64,000 bases of DNA from Piezodorus guildinii. Taxonomy: Eukaryota; Arthropoda; Insecta; Hemiptera; Pentatomidae. Below, in pieces: positions 18,424 through 29,469 of this stretch. The notes beneath the pieces are model-generated. The model was given only the letters and a program-made list of their open reading frames with translations, searched no databases and had not been told where the DNA came from. Each line of letters starts with the position of its first letter. The stretch's first letter is position 1. Both the position numbers and the translations under genes were made by a program. The DNA lies in contig CM041293.1 in NCBI GenBank assembly GCA_023052935.1, positions 151,093,474-151,157,473 on the forward strand, written 5' to 3'.

Positions 18424-19748
18424 TCAAGTGGTCTCCATTTCATCACCACTTTTTGAGGAGTCTGTATTTCTTTTTTGGTTTTTACTCATAGAGTTCCGCC
18501 GTGGCAGTGGCGGAGGTTTCATTATTTCTGATGTTTTCCCACCGCTCTGAGGCTGAGGGATGTTAGACCTAAATTCCGAATTCGATTTTGAACGATAGCT
18601 CTTGCCGCTACTTCTATTTGTAGTGCAAGGGACTTCGGAATCAAGTGGCTTTTCCGTTAAGAGTTGGGCGGACGATGGAGTGGGGAAGGGAGAGGGGGTT
18701 GGGAGAGGGGAGGTAATAGGAGAGAGGAGAGGGGTAGGGAAGGTAACGGGATGGGATATAGGTGGTGAGGGTTTGATCATCTTGGAGGTTGAGGGAGTAA
18801 TAATTTTATCTGCAATATTGGTGTTGTTTAGTTCGTCAGTCTGAATTCCTACGTCTTTTCCTACTTTTCTACTACCTTTAGCAGCATCAGCATAATTTAA
18901 ATTACTATTAGTCGGGTGCGTTTCTTTATACTTTCTTTTGGCCTCATTGTAGGGCACCTTTTCCTTAAACTGTATTGTTTTAATTTCCCTTTCTTCTAGA
19001 AGCCTAGGGCATTTCAAATCTAAGCTGGAGTGGTGATTTCCACAATTTACACAGTTGGGAACAATTGAATCGCATGGTAGACCATTATGATCCGGTTTTG
19101 CACAGTGAACACATACAGGTGTTTTGGTGCATTTATCGGCCAAGTGCCCGAATTTCAAGCATGTTCTACACCGAATCGGATTTGGAACATACATTTTTAT
19201 CTTTATTTTCTGAAATCCCACCGGAATAGTTTCAGGGAGGGTAGGTATTGAAAAAGTAAGGACATATAAATGTGTTTTTCTTTCGGTTCCCATCTTTCTA
19301 TTAATAATTCTTTTTATTTCCTTAACATTGAATTTTCCTAATTCTTCCAGAATTTCATTTTCTTCTACCCCATCTAGGTCCGGACAAAATATTACCCCCT
19401 TGCTAATGTTTAATTTTTGGTGTGGACTTACTTTTATTTTGATTGTTGGGCTTAAGTTGGTAAGTTTTAGAAGTTATCCGATTGATCTTTAGTGTTTGTT
19501 TGTACCAAAATACTTCCGTTTCTAAGTTTTTTGACATTTTTCGGTTCCCCACATTGACTATTAATTGTTTTATATATCAAGAAAGGTGATACTTTTTTAA
19601 GATCTCCTTCTTCGTCTCTTTCTATGATCAAAAACTGATTTTTATTTATAAATTCCGGTGATTCAGTTGAATTTAATTCATTCATATTTATCCAACTAGT
19701 TTTTTTCCTTTTTAAATTTGGTGAATGGATATCAGGTGGTTTATTCAT
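18424..19748 (-). pseudogene. ORF1 (gag-like, zinc knuckles) with one frameshift
   Basis: The N-terminal part (19748-19467, 93 codons) begins MNKPPDIHSPN and stops at a TAA. The downstream part (open from about 19475 to 18424) continues the protein in another frame, consistent with loss of one base near 19470-19478. The C-terminal part has three consecutive CCHC-type knuckles (CRTCLKFGHLADKC, CVHCAKPDH..PC, CVNCGNHHSSLDLKC), which bind RNA in the retrotransposon particle, then a Pro/Ser-rich tail. Protein length would be about 440 residues, normal for this group. Confidence 0.85.
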
Positions 19749-19964
19749 ATTAGTATGTTTGAATGGCTATTAATGACTATTATCGGAGGTTACTATTTGG
19801 TGAAAGGTTATTAATTTATTTTTAATTTTATTGTTTTTTCTTTGTATAATTTGCCAAACTAAATACTAAATCCTAAAAATTATGTAGTAAATGAACATAA
19901 GTAACTTTTTAAACTGGATCTCACAATAAACTATAAAAAAAAATAAATAAATAAAAAAAATAAT

Positions 19965-19968
<4 letters not shown>

Positions 19969-19997
<29 letters not shown>

Positions 19998-20165
19998 GAT
20001 TATGTTTATGACTTAGCTGGGCGGGCAAGGACTTTGCCCGCTACTAATCCGCTGCTGAGCGCCGATGGTTTCCTCAGCACAACTCCAGCGTAGTCTTTAC
20101 TGGTACGCACGCAATTTTTAACTTCCTTCTGCCAGCCAACCACGAGCTAAGTTCTAACCTACGTG
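19969..20165 (-). other. A-run and GC-rich block upstream of ORF1
   Basis: In minus orientation a GC-rich block (20165-19997, containing GGGCAAAGTCCTTGCCCGCC, itself a hairpin) runs into a run of about 29 A. It is either the 5' UTR/promoter of the I-like element or the tail of another retroelement placed in front of it. I could not decide. Confidence 0.35.
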
Positions 20166-21061
20166 GCTTACCCAAGTTTATTCACAATTTTACTTACGAA
20201 TTAATCTATTCAAATAGCTAAAAACATTTTAAAACAATAACATAAACAAAATTAAAGAAAAATAACACATCAAATTGAACCACTTTAAGCAATAAACTGT
20301 TTAAACTGGAAATTAACTATAAGCACATTCGCAACTCTAACGACAGCAAATAACCTCTGTCAAGAATTGTTATATATTCCCATGCATAAAAGAAAAAAAA
20401 AAAAATCAAGGTTCAGAATTCATCTATATCTGTCCTCTAAGATAAATAGCTCCGTATAAATAATTATTTCATTATTATGCATGCTGGGAATTAAAGACAA
20501 TTATAAAATATGACAACAATAAACATTGAGTTGTTATCGAATAGAATATCATGAATACATTTTAAACTTTTGAATCCAAGGCGAGGTAGCAAAGCATTCC
20601 GGTCTCTGATTTAGACGAATCGCTACTAATCTAAAATACAGAATTCCATTTCTCAAAACATTCATCATTCTAGCAGCTCTTTTCCATTTTCGGTTTTTCT
20701 GACCGGTTTCAGCGATTGAAAAATTACATTCATCAGGCTCTCAACAAGTAAAATTAATAAGTTGAGTAGTCTAACTTGTCCCTTCATGAAATAAATTTTT
20801 AAAAAAATTAAATAAACTTATTTCATGATTATTCATGAAAAAAATTGTTTGAAAAACATTATCCTTTGACTGATTATCAAATTATTTTTAATAACAAAAT
20901 ATAGTCGATTTTTTTTTTTTTTTTAATATTCGTTAAAAATCAAGGGAAGAAAATTATGACAATTAGGCATTGAAACCGGATGAAACTATTTAAGTAAGAA
21001 TGCAATTTAAATTATATAAACAGTTAGATTAATCGTATACGTATAAAAAAAAAAAAAAAAA
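20166..21061. other. AT-rich sequence, nothing recognised
   Basis: No open frame, repeat partner or structural signal was found beyond short A and T runs. Confidence 0.4.
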
Positions 21062-22190
21062 AATCTGGTGCGCGCAACACACGACTTTCATTTACCTCTG
21101 TTGTTAAAATCAATTTTAGAAGTTTTAAATACATTTAGAGATTAAAATAATTGTTAAAGTAATAATAAAATTAAGTTTGGGATCACTTTTAGATGGGTGG
21201 CTAGCGTAACAGCCTCCCATGCCAAAGGTCACGGGTTCAAACTCGCAGGTGGGTCCTATGATTTTTTAATGGGAGTAAAAAATCGTTAGTTACGCCGTCC
21301 TTCGGAGGGGACGTTAAAAGGTGGTCCCGAGCCTGTGCGATGTCAGGTACTCGTTAAAGATCCCTATCCTAATAAAACCTGGATAGGCAAAATTTAGGAC
21401 TCCCACTGTAGCATCGTCCGATTAGCCATAGTAGCATAAAGTGACGTTAAATAGATAAACAAATTAAGTTTGAATAGAAACATGTGTTTCATTAAAGAAT
21501 CAATTATATTATTATCTACGACAATCAGTTTGTTTTATCAGCTTTTCATCATCCTCCGTTAACTTTTAGAATTTTGTGTATATGATAGTATTTTTTCTAA
21601 AATCTTTAACTTTCCAACGGTATATTATACATCCATATTTCTGCCATATTGTTAAAAAAAAAAACAACAAAAATCGCTTTAAAAAATATGTTTACACTTT
21701 TCTCGTTAAGTTGTTGATCAAATTCAATCAAATTGTATATTTAGCCGTTATTTATCAATTCTGATGAGATGATGGGCCTATTTTTTTTTTAATTCTCAAA
21801 ATGAGAGATACTTTAGAGGAAGAAAATTTCAAATATTGGTATTTAAGGCCCTATCACACTATTTCAATCAGAATGAAACTTGGATGATATAAAAGCCTAT
21901 CATAGTTTACATTGATATATTGAGTTTAATCAAAATCGTTAGTTTTCGATAAAGTAGATCTTCATGTTAGCTGATTTTCATGAAAAAGTTGCTGTAACAT
22001 CTCGGGCGTATATTCATCTTAAATATGTAGTTTCAGTTTTATAGTACTTTTCGTTTTCGCGCTGAATTTACCACAAACCCACAGACCTTTTTGAAGGACT
22101 TGGTCATTTGGACTCAAGGGACCCTAAAACGTGTATTTCCGTTGAAATCTCAAATTCATATATTTCATATATACGTAAGTGAAAGTAATT
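21062..22190 (+). repeat. Main interspersed repeat, copy 3, containing a SINE
   Basis: Forward copy starting AATCTGGTGCGCGCAACACA and ending GTAAGTGAAAGTA. Part of a tandem duplication with 22380-24022. The SINE at 21179-21460 interrupts it; the matching point in the sister copy is uninterrupted (AATTAAATTAAGTTTGAATA at about 22450). Confidence 0.8.
21179..21460 (+). mobile_element. tRNA-derived SINE, family C, copy 1
   Basis: Starts GGGATCACTTTTAGATGGGT and has a B-box-like GGGTTCAAACTC. A conserved body follows (CGTCCTTCGGAGGGGACGTT, GGTACTCGTTAAAGATCCC), then a TAAATAGATAAAC tail. Flanked by the direct repeat AAATTAAGTTT (21168-21178 and 21461-21471). Confidence 0.85.
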
Positions 22191-22379
22191 AATACAACTA
22201 TTATTATTAATAGCCATTAACTAAAATTAACATATTTATAAAAATATTATCCCGATGGTTCGACACGGGTAAGAAACGTGGTCGCTTACTTTGCACAGCG
22301 CCTAGAGGTTTTCGAGAATAAGATACTTCGTAAAATATTTCGTCTAAAGAGATATGAGACTATTGGGGAGTTGGGATTT
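22191..22379 (+). pseudogene. RTE-type RT fragment, first duplicate
   Basis: GATGGTTCGACACGGGTAAG, then ACGTGGTCGCTTACTTTGCA and ATACTTCGTAAAATATTTCG correspond to the ETW.LTL...VFENKILRKIF block of RTE-type RT C-termini (compare 34430-34520). It is cut at GGGGAGTTGGG by the tandem-duplication junction. Confidence 0.7.
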
Positions 22380-22987
22380 AACCTCTGTTGTTAAAATCAA
22401 TTTTAGAAGTATTAAATACATTTAGAGATTAAAATAATTGTTAAAGTAATAATTAAATTAAGTTTGAATAGAAACATGTGTTTCATTAAAGAATCAATTA
22501 TATTATTATCTACGACAATCAGTTTGTTTTATCGGCTTTTCATCACCCTCCGTTAACTTTTAGAATTTTGTGTATATGATGGTATTTTTTCTAAAATCTT
22601 TAGCTTTCCAACGGTATATTATACATCCATATTTCTGCTATATTGTTAAAAAACAACAAAAATCGCTTTAAAAAATATTTTTACACTTTTCTCCTTAAGT
22701 TGTTGATCAAATTCATTATTATCCGTTATTTATCAATTCTAATAAGATGATGGGCCTATTTTTTTTTTAATTCTCAAAATGAGAGATACTTTAGAGGAAG
22801 AAAATTTCAAATATTAGTATTTAAGGCCTATCACACTATTTCAATCAGAATGAAACTTAGATGATATAAAAGCCTATCATAGTTTACATCGATATATTGA
22901 GTTTAATCGAAATCGTTAGTCATGTTAGCTGATTTTCATGAAAAAGTTACTGTAACATCTCGGGCGTATATTCATCTTAAATATGTA

Positions 22988-23886
22988 TTGGGTTGATGCA
23001 AAATTAATGCAGGTTTTTAGTAGGTATTGTAAATACGCCATATCTTAACTTTAACCATATATATTTAATCAAAATAATTTCCATCTGAATCAATGCACTT
23101 TTGCCAACGTTCAACAAGCTTTCTTATTCCACCAGAAAAAAAATCCGAATCCCTGGACTCAATGAAATCACGAAAAGAATTTTCAATGTCGTCCTGGTTT
23201 TGAAAATTTTCCTCCCTCAAAAAGTTGTCCAGATGCCTGAAAAAGTGGAAGTCTGTAGGAGAGAGGTCAGGTGAATAAGGCGGATGTTGGATAACTTCGT
23301 AGCCCAACTCGTGCAGTCGTCGAAGCGTTGGTTGTGCAACGTGTGGTCTGGCGTTATCGTGGAGCAGGATCGGCCCCTTCCGATTCATCAATGCTGGGCA
23401 AAGACGTTGCAATTTTTGAGTTCCGAGTTCCGCCGCCATTTCTCGTGTGGTTTTGGTTGGGTCTTCTTCCACTTTTGACCTCAGCTGGTCGTTGTCCAGA
23501 GCAAGATGACGGCCCCGACCTTCCTTGTCTTCGAGGTCGAAATCTCCTCTGCGAAACTTCTGGAACCAACGCTGCACCGTGCACTCATTAATAGCCCCCT
23601 GACCCCACACTTCATTAATATTACGAGCCGTTTGCGCAGCGCTGCGCCCTAATTTAAATTCGTAAAAATAAATTTGACGAAAATCGCACTTTGACATTTT
23701 CGATTCAAGACCTTTGAACACACTGAACAAAACGATTTTACTAAACAAATTCATGGTGAAAGAGAGGGTATTAGATAAGGTTTGTTTTGGTATAATAATG
23801 ATCAATGTTAGGATTAGCTTTGTTTACACAATTGGAATTAAGATATTGCAATAGAGGAAACCTGCATTAATTTTGCATCAACCCAA
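22988..23886 (-). mobile_element. mariner element, internally deleted, perfect ends
   Basis: 899 bp with terminal inverted repeats that begin TTGGGTTGATGCAAAATTAA on both ends and extend through GCAGGTTT, flanked by TA (22986-22987 and 23887-23888). It encodes a shortened transposase. The exact pre-insertion sequence is preserved in the neighbouring duplicate. Intact ends mean that transposase supplied by another copy could still mobilise it. Confidence 0.93.
23065..23805 (-). pseudogene. mariner transposase with in-frame internal deletion
   Basis: The open frame is 246 codons; the family start is probably the internal MSKCDFRQIYFYEF (near 23697), giving about 211 residues against a usual length near 345. 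The N-terminal helix-turn-helix (AAQTARNINEVWG, TVQRWFQKFRRGDFDLED) is complete. MAAELG is then joined directly to TQKLQRLCPAL, removing the first catalytic Asp. The second (LLHDNARPH) and third (YSPDLSPTDFHFF, DD34D spacing) are retained. It cannot be catalytic, but it keeps the DNA-binding domain. Confidence 0.9.
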
Positions 23887-24034
23887 TAGTTTCAGTTTTA
23901 TAGTACTTTTCGTTTTCGCGCTGAATTTACCACAAACACACAGACCTTTTTGAAGGACTTGGTCATTTGGTGTATTTCCGTTGAAATCTCAAATTCATAT
24001 ATTTCATATATATAAGTGAAATTAATTAATACAA

Positions 24035-24350
24035 CTATTATTATTAATAGCCATTAACTAAAATTAACATATTTATAAAAATATTATCCCGATGGTTCGA
24101 CACGGGTAAGAAACGTGGTCGCTTACTTTGCACAGCGCCTGAAGGTTTTCGAGAATAAGATACTTCGTAAAATATTTCGTCTAAAGAGATATGAGACTAT
24201 TGGGGAATTGGGAAGGTTGCACAAAACTGAATTAAGGAGCTTATATCCTATCATTGAGTAAATAGCATCACAGGAACTTGTTGGGCTCAGTGAGGAACGA
24301 ATTCCGAAACGGCTTTCATATCTGTCTCTGACTAGGAAAAACAATGGACC
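24035..24350 (+). pseudogene. RTE-type RT C-terminal fragment, second duplicate
   Basis: It repeats the 22191-22379 sequence and continues through GELGRLHKTELRSLYPIIE, a stop, and VGLSEERIPKRL. This matches the RTE pieces at 28309-28985 and 34140-34860 (NLYPVNIIE, VGLGEERI). It is decayed by a stop and substitutions. Confidence 0.7.
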
Positions 24351-24580
24351 TTGGATATGTTTATCTATAATCTTCCTCCAGTCAAAGAGTAATATAATAT
24401 AATAATATATAATGGATATAATATAATGTAATATATAATGGAGTAATATAATGGAGCTTGCGGGCGGACGCGCGGATTGATTAGGTATATAATATAAAGA
24501 AATAAAAAAAATTATCTACTTACAAAATTTATTTTAATGATGTATGCACATTTAGAAATGGTTACATTAGTAACATTTTT
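24351..24580. other. Short AT-repeat-rich spacer
   Basis: ATATAATATAATAATATATAATGG-like degenerate tandem units at about 24390-24450 are followed by non-repetitive sequence. No gene. Confidence 0.4.
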
Positions 24581-25066
24581 ACTTTCACTCAACTAAAATT
24601 CAATGGGCTTTAATATGATTTAGGATTTATTCTGATTGAAATAGTCTGACAGATTGATTAATTGCAGATATTTTTAATTTTCTTCCTTTAAAGTACCTTT
24701 TATTTAGTAGATTTCGAAAAAATAGGCACATCATTTCATTAGCATTGATAAATAACTGCTAAAAATGCATGTTGAGCGAATTTCATAAACAACTAAAGGA
24801 GAAAAGTGCAAACATTTTTTTTTTTTTTTTGAACACAATAATAGTATTATAGACGTATAATATACCATTGGATAGCTAAAGATTTTAGGAAACATATTAT
24901 AATACACGGAATCGTAAAAGTTAATAAAGAGTGATGAAGAGCCGATAAAACAAACTGATTGTTGTGGATTAACATATAATAGATTATATAATAAAACACA
25001 TGTTTCTATTGACATTCAATTTAATTAATTCCTTAACGATTTTTTTTTATCTCTAAATGTATTTAA
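24581..25066 (-). repeat. Main interspersed repeat, copy 5, outer part
   Basis: Reverse copy with an internal deletion after ACTTTCACTCAACTAAAATT. It continues, after the opposite-orientation copy at 25067-25620, as 25621-25682 (TTGATTTTAACTACCGAAGT through GTCGTGTGTTG-like end). Copy 6 is therefore inserted inside it. Confidence 0.7.
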
Positions 25067-25620
25067 AAAATCTGATGCGGGCAACACACGACTTTCACTT
25101 ACCTTCATTTTTAAAATCAATGAAAGAATTTTCAAAAACAGGTAGAAATAAAAATACGTGAAACTATCAAGGAATTAATTAAATTTAATTTATATAGAAA
25201 CATGTGTTTTATTAAAAAATCTATTATATTATTATCTAAAATAATCAGTTAGTTTTGTGTTCATTTCATCACTCTCTATTAACTTTTAAAAGCTTGTGTA
25301 TGTGATAATATTTTTTCTAAAATCTTTAGCTTTCCAACGGTATATCATACATGTATATTACTGTTCTTATGTTCAAAAACAAAAAATTGCATTAAAAAAA
25401 TATTTTTTCTGTTTTCTCCTTTAGTTGGGTATCGAATTCATTCAATTTATATATTTACCTGTTTTTCATCAGTGGTATTAAGATAATATAGTTATTTTTA
25501 TAGAATCAACTAAATTATAGGTACATTAGAGAAAGAAAATTTTAAATATCGGCATTTAAGCCCTGTCAAACCATTTTAATCCAAATGATCCCCTTAGTAT
25601 ATATAGTAAGTGAAAGCAAA
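25067..25620 (+). repeat. Main interspersed repeat, copy 6, nested in copy 5
   Basis: Forward copy starting AATCTGATGCGGGCAACACA and ending TATATAGTAAGTGAAAGCAA, with its 3' half shortened. Host sequence ATGTATTTAAA lies before it and ATTCTTAAATTG after it; these are adjacent in undisturbed copies, so they define both ends of the inserted element. Confidence 0.7.
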
Positions 25621-25682
25621 ATTCTTAAATTGATTTTAACTACCGAAGTAAGTGAAAATCGTGTGTTGTGCCCAACAGATTT

Positions 25683-26367
25683 TTTATTTTCCATTCTTCT
25701 TATATATTCTTAATTATAATTATAGAATTAATAATGAATAGGCCTATGACAAAAAATAAATGAATAATATTCTGTTTTTTTAAAGTGAAAGAGATATTGA
25801 TTTTATAATACATGTTCTAGGATTAGATAAGGGTAGAAAAATAATGGAATTCAAACACTTTGGAGTGTTTGATAGATAAGCTTCTTTTCCCTGTTACTGA
25901 GGAAAAATAAAAATTTCCTCTGATACTTCTTAAAATCGTCATTTAAATTGCAGATTTTTTTGTATGAAATAAATTATAGTTAAAAATCGATAACTTGAAG
26001 GGGCACTTCCAATAACTCGATATTGTGTAAAATATGTAACTTCAGTTTCTTGAAACTTTGCGAGACTTAGTTCTTGAAAACCAAAGTACTTTGAAACATA
26101 TACAAAGAATACTACAATATATTTTTTTTTTATACAGTATTATTTATTTGAGTTTTGAAAGCGAATTATACCACATTCGATATACTTCTCTATCCGCCGA
26201 AAACAGTCCTTTAACCAGATCTGCTAAGTTTTATCCGATAACTGAAATATAAGTAGTAACATAGACGTATCATACACCACAATCATAAAGCACAAGATTT
26301 TATGCAATAAAATAAGTTGTGCAAGACAGAATGTCGTTATAAGTCTATAAACTTATGATCAAATGTT
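25683..26367. other. AT-rich sequence, nothing recognised
   Basis: No supported gene or repeat. A 64-codon open stretch at 26058-26252 has no domain. Confidence 0.4.
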
Positions 26368-26716
26368 GTTTTTAATCTTGTGGATCCTGGCTCACACCAG
26401 TGACGCGGCTGAGAGCGAAGCGCTGGGATCTCTTGGACTCCGCTTTTCCCTCTACAAGTGAAGGGGTTCCTATAGCACATTGTAAATATTGTATATAGTT
26501 ATGAATGTGTGTATGATGGTAATGTATTTCTTACTTCTTTATTTCATTTATGTGTATTTATCTCAATTATAGGTTGTTGTTTTGTTTTTTTGTATATATA
26601 TTATATTTTATGTAATTTGACTGTATATATTGTGTGAATGTGATCTCATATCACTATTACTATTGTTCATTTAGAAACAAAGAGTAATATATCTCAATAA
26701 ATAAAAAAATAAAAAA
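26368..26716 (+). mobile_element. Probable 3' end of a truncated non-LTR element
   Basis: The block starts after AAATGTTG, is relatively GC-rich (GGATCCTGGCTCACACCAGT, GACGCGGCTGAGAGCGAAGC), becomes AT-rich and ends in CAATAAATAAAAAAATAAAA followed by AAATGTTG again. This gives an 8-bp direct repeat around an A-rich tail, as for a 5'-truncated retroelement. The family is not identified. Confidence 0.5.
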
Positions 26717-27024
26717 TGTTGATTCATGGTGATCGTACAGGTTATATACTAGATACAGTAGTCAAGATTAAAAAAATGTACCAAATCAACATAAATGGAA
26801 AGTTGTTATAAACTAACATTTTAAATAATTATTTCTACTTTTAGATCATTTCAAAAAAACAGTAGTTCCACTGTAAACTAAATTGGACGCCCATGGAAAC
26901 TAATTCACTTTAATACATCAAAATGTATTTAGAGAAAGTTCATATGAAATATAACAGTAATAAAACAAATAAAATAGAATCCGTTAAAAATAACAAGAAA
27001 ATAAACTAAAACAATTTTTTATTT
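26717..27024. other. AT-rich sequence, nothing recognised
   Basis: No supported feature. Confidence 0.35.
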
Positions 27025-27865
27025 TTTTACCACCTATGCTGATGATACCGTCATGTTATCAGTTCATAAAGATCCATTTGTTTCTCAAATACCCTTCAAG
27101 CCCACATCAAAGACCTACAAGTAAGGTGTCAGAACTGGAGAATAAAAATAAATTCCAACAAATCCCATCAAATAACCTTTACCATTCGTTGTAAGCCTTT
27201 GACTTCCTGCTCTACAGCATCCATTTAATAACACTCAACTAGCTCCTGTTGAACAGATCCGATACCTAGGACAACTTCTTGACAATCACCTAACTTGGAA
27301 TCCTTATACACGACAAGAAACCGCTCGCCGTTTTAGGCTACTTCGACACTTACTAGACAAACGGTCAAACCTTCCTCTGAACTACAAAAGACTCATCTAC
27401 ATGACTATTATAAACCAAACTGGACTTACGGAGTAGAGCTTTGGGACTTTACTAAACTATCAAATTCTTCCCGCATCCAATCCTTACAATCCAAAATCCT
27501 TCGTAAAATCCTCAACGCTCCTTACTTTGTCACAAATAAACTTATCCATAAAGACCTTAACGTTCCCTATGTTACTTATTTGGCCCGGACCAGGTATCAA
27601 TCTTTTCATGACAAACTCCATTCTCACTGTAACCCAGTAGTTTCAATCCTTTTTTCCTCCTCCATTCCGAATAATCCTCCGAGGCGCCTGAAAAGGAAAT
27701 AGCTCCGGGACCTTCTAGTTTAGAATATTTTTAGAGTGCTTCCAATGGAAATCTTCTCTACATGTATATCATATTACTGTATTATATAACTATCACATTT
27801 GCTTGATGTATTTTTTTTTTGTTAATACAGTTGCAAATACCAATAAAATGATTTTTAGAAAAAAT
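27025..27865 (+). pseudogene. Jockey-type RT fragment with YADD box
   Basis: TATGCTGATGATACCGTCAT encodes YADDTVM at about 27036. The sequence is then collinear with 10840-11592 (CCACATCAAAGACCTACAAG, TTCTTCCCGCATCCAATCC, CTTCGTAAAATCCTCAACGC). Multiple stops and frameshifts. It ends near ACCAATAAAATGATTTTTAG, the shared 3' end of this family. Confidence 0.75.
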
Positions 27866-28069
27866 TATAATGAAAAGACGTTGTATAATAAACATAATAT
27901 TTTCATGCTAAGTGCACTTTGTGTTACGATGAACTCATAATCCCAAAGTGATTAACTTTTAAACTGAAGATTTTTAAACATAAATGACACGACATTTAAA
28001 TAGCAATTGTGCGAAGCAAGGGCAGGTCGCCAGTTGAATAATCAATCAATATCAAATTGTTATTTATAA

Positions 28070-29141
28070 CTATCAGTTATGATTTTATGCCCTTTCTTAC
28101 ACTTTAAATTGCATTTTACAACTTTGTATATGAGGCAATATTTTTTTTCAAACGGTATACTATAAGTACATCTATGTTGCTGTTGTGTTCGAAAAACCAG
28201 AAAGTACATTAAACAAATATTTTCGCACTTTTCTCCTTTAATTATTCATCAAATTCGTTCAACTTTTATATTTAGCCGCTTTTTATGAAACCTAATAAGA
28301 TAATAATTATAATAGACTTACCGAACCCGAAGGTTCGATGCCGATACCACCAAATTCAGTCTACACAGACTCATGTTCAGACATGTTCACCGTTCAAGCC
28401 CAAGCCCCCGAAATCAGCCTTAACGCAATCCTCCCATCGACGATTCGGCCTACCTTTCGGACGCCTACCAATCGGATCAGCAAATACCAACTTTCTCGGA
28501 ATCCGTTCCTCACCGAGCCCAACAATTTTACTCGCCCATTTGAGTCTCCGCAACTCAATTATATTCACAGGATACAAGTTCCGCAATACAAACTCCTCAG
28601 TGGCCTCATCTCTCTTCGGACCAAATATTTTACGCAGTACCTTATTTTCGAAAACCTTAAGCCGTTGTTCATCCTTTAAAGTAAGCGGCCACGTTTCACT
28701 TCCGTAAAGAACCGTCGGAAGAATAATAGTTTTATAAATTCTTACCTTTAAGTTTTTAGATAGAAGCCGCGAACTAAGTAACATAGCAACAGAATAATAA
28801 CACGCATTTCCCACCTTTAATCGGTACTTTATTTCTTCCTGGATTTCATTTTTTCTTGTTATCATTGAACCTAAATACTTGAATTTCTCTACGTGTTCAA
28901 AAGTATGCCCTAATATATTAATATCATCAAGATCGCTACCATTTCTGCTACTAATCATATATTTCGTCTTATCGGTATTTAATTCGAGTCCTATAACCTA
29001 ATAAGATAGTATGGATAATTTTTCTGAATCTATAAAATTAAAGGTACTTTAAAGAAAGAAAATACAGAAATCCCCCCAGATTTTTCCAATCAGAATGAAA
29101 CTTACATCATATTAAAGCTCATTAAATTTTACATCGATATA
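28070..29141 (+). repeat. Main interspersed repeat, copy 7, left part
   Basis: Forward copy truncated at its left end. It is interrupted by an RTE piece (28309-28985) and then by the CR1-like element inserted after ACATCGATAT; it resumes at 33722 (GAGTCTAATCAAAATCG) and ends near 34032 (GTAAGTGAAAGTAAAA). In unbroken copies the two flanks are adjacent. Confidence 0.75.
28309..28985 (-). pseudogene. RTE-type RT C-terminal fragment
   Basis: The minus strand is open over 193 codons from MISSRNGSDL to GLNGEHV. It contains HTFEHVEKFKYLGSMIT (RT thumb start), LYGSETWPLTLKDEQRL and GRRPKGRPNRRWEDCV, the usual 3' coding region of RTE elements in arthropods. RT catalytic motifs are upstream and absent. 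The first codons (LNTDKTKYM) extend to about 28985. It sits inside copy 7 of the main repeat and is paired with a plus-strand copy at 34140-34860. Confidence 0.85.
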
Positions 29142-29469
29142 GAATAGAATAGAATAGAATAGAAAAAAAATTTTATTCTGGGACTAGGTCCCCTAAGAAT
29201 AACAGTTATGTACAATAGAAATATGTAATATGTCTGGCCAACAGACAAGAAGCATGATTAATTATTATTTACAAAAAATTACAATTATTTACAATGAGAA
29301 AGATACCATACATAAGAAATAACAAAGAAATTAATGAAAAATATATATCTTCTAATTTTATCTTCTGAAAAACTAAAATTTTATTCAAACAAAAGCAAAT
29401 TAAAGTTTGGGCGGTAAACAGTAATCTTCATTCACTCAATGTAGATTTCTATCATATATCATATCACAT

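Larger units (their letters stand above)
14026..19968 (-). mobile_element. I-like non-LTR retrotransposon, nearly full length
   Basis: Order on the minus strand: leader, ORF1 (19748-18424, gag-like with CCHC knuckles), a 384-bp spacer, ORF2 (18039-14371), a short 3' UTR and a long A-rich tail with TAAA units (14305-14026 on the plus strand as T/TTTA). An RNase H domain after the RT is characteristic of the I group among insect non-LTR elements. ORF2 is intact and ORF1 has one frameshift. No target duplication was identified, so the outer limits are approximate. Confidence 0.88.
22380..24022 (+). repeat. Main interspersed repeat, copy 4, containing a mariner
   Basis: Second unit of the tandem duplication. 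It begins at ACCTCTGTTGTTAAAATC (the first 25 or so bases of a normal copy are missing because of the junction) and ends at TATAAGTGAAATTA. The mariner at 22988-23886 splits it; the sister copy has the empty TA site (AAATATGTAGTTTCAG near 22025). Confidence 0.8.
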
